Below, in pieces: positions 63,632-64,000 of a stretch of DNA of 64,000 nucleotides. How positions within the stretch are numbered: position 1 is the stretch's first letter; every line of letters starts with the position of its first letter. The notes beneath the pieces were generated by a model. That model made no database searches and was not told where the DNA came from. It saw nothing but the letters and a program-made list of their open reading frames with translations. Origin of the DNA: Echiichthys vipera (Eukaryota > Chordata > Actinopteri > Perciformes > Trachinidae). The stretch lies in assembly GCA_963691815.1 (NCBI GenBank), contig OY829652.1:19619986-19683985 (forward strand), in the 5' to 3' direction. The translations under genes and the position numbers were made by a program.

Positions 63632-63932
<301 letters not shown>

Positions 63933-64000
63933 TGAGTGTGAGAATGCAGGCATACCTTTGTGTGCTACTGCACATGTCCATCTTTGTGTGTGACGTTTGC

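Overview
The window is vertebrate genomic DNA, almost certainly from a teleost fish. It carries four exons of cdh13 (T-cadherin/cadherin-13) on the + strand, separated by very large introns. Those introns hold many long (GT)n microsatellites and remnants of fish-type mobile elements: L2-like and Rex/L2-like LINEs, Ty3/gypsy, PIF/Harbinger, piggyBac, hAT-type MITEs and a Penelope-type hammerhead motif. No bacterial-type gene organisation is present. The species cannot be named from the sequence.

Layout. 1-355: intron. 356-496: cdh13 exon a (end of the second cadherin repeat). 497-16608: intron with a decayed L2 LINE (771-1915) split by a hAT-type MITE, a decayed minus-strand Ty3/gypsy RNase H fragment (about 9350-9760) and three microsatellites. 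16609-16791 and 16894-17147: cdh13 exons b and c (EC3 into EC4), 102 bp apart. 17148-43906: 26.8-kb intron with a MADF-like fragment (25875-25950), a PIF/Harbinger copy (26941-28135) abutting a broken piggyBac-like transposase fragment (28140-28616), a 5'-truncated LINE on the minus strand (36144-37080), a hAT MITE with perfect 8-bp target duplication (38546-38741) and a decayed Ty3/gypsy element (about 39000-41500). 43907-44049: cdh13 exon d (EC4). From 44050 to the window end is the next cdh13 intron; the EC5 and GPI-anchor exons must lie beyond 64000.

The most notable content is a complete-looking gene nested in that last intron in the same orientation (53640-62661). Twelve exons with consistent GT-AG junctions and phases sum to 2997 nt, a 998-residue protein plus stop, followed by an AATAAA signal at 62752. 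The protein has an N-terminal charged coiled-coil, two zinc-finger-like motifs, a tyrosine-recombinase (phage-integrase fold) domain with nearly all catalytic residues, a linker built from phase-1 mini-exons (five of them exactly 60 nt), and a C-terminal Myb/SANT-like tryptophan-containing domain. One exon pair of the linker has been recently duplicated in tandem. The gene looks like a captured or still mobile tyrosine-recombinase element of the Crypton-like sort. I do not recognise a named gene.

Around it are two copies of one PIF/Harbinger-type MITE family (52820-53140 and 59561-60111, inverted relative to each other), a hAT MITE in intron 2 (54933-55372), a minus-strand hammerhead-ribozyme-like core (59379-59412), a 2-kb tract of diverged tandem repeats upstream (about 50745-52815), and a partial second copy of the gene's upstream region near 50041-50240.
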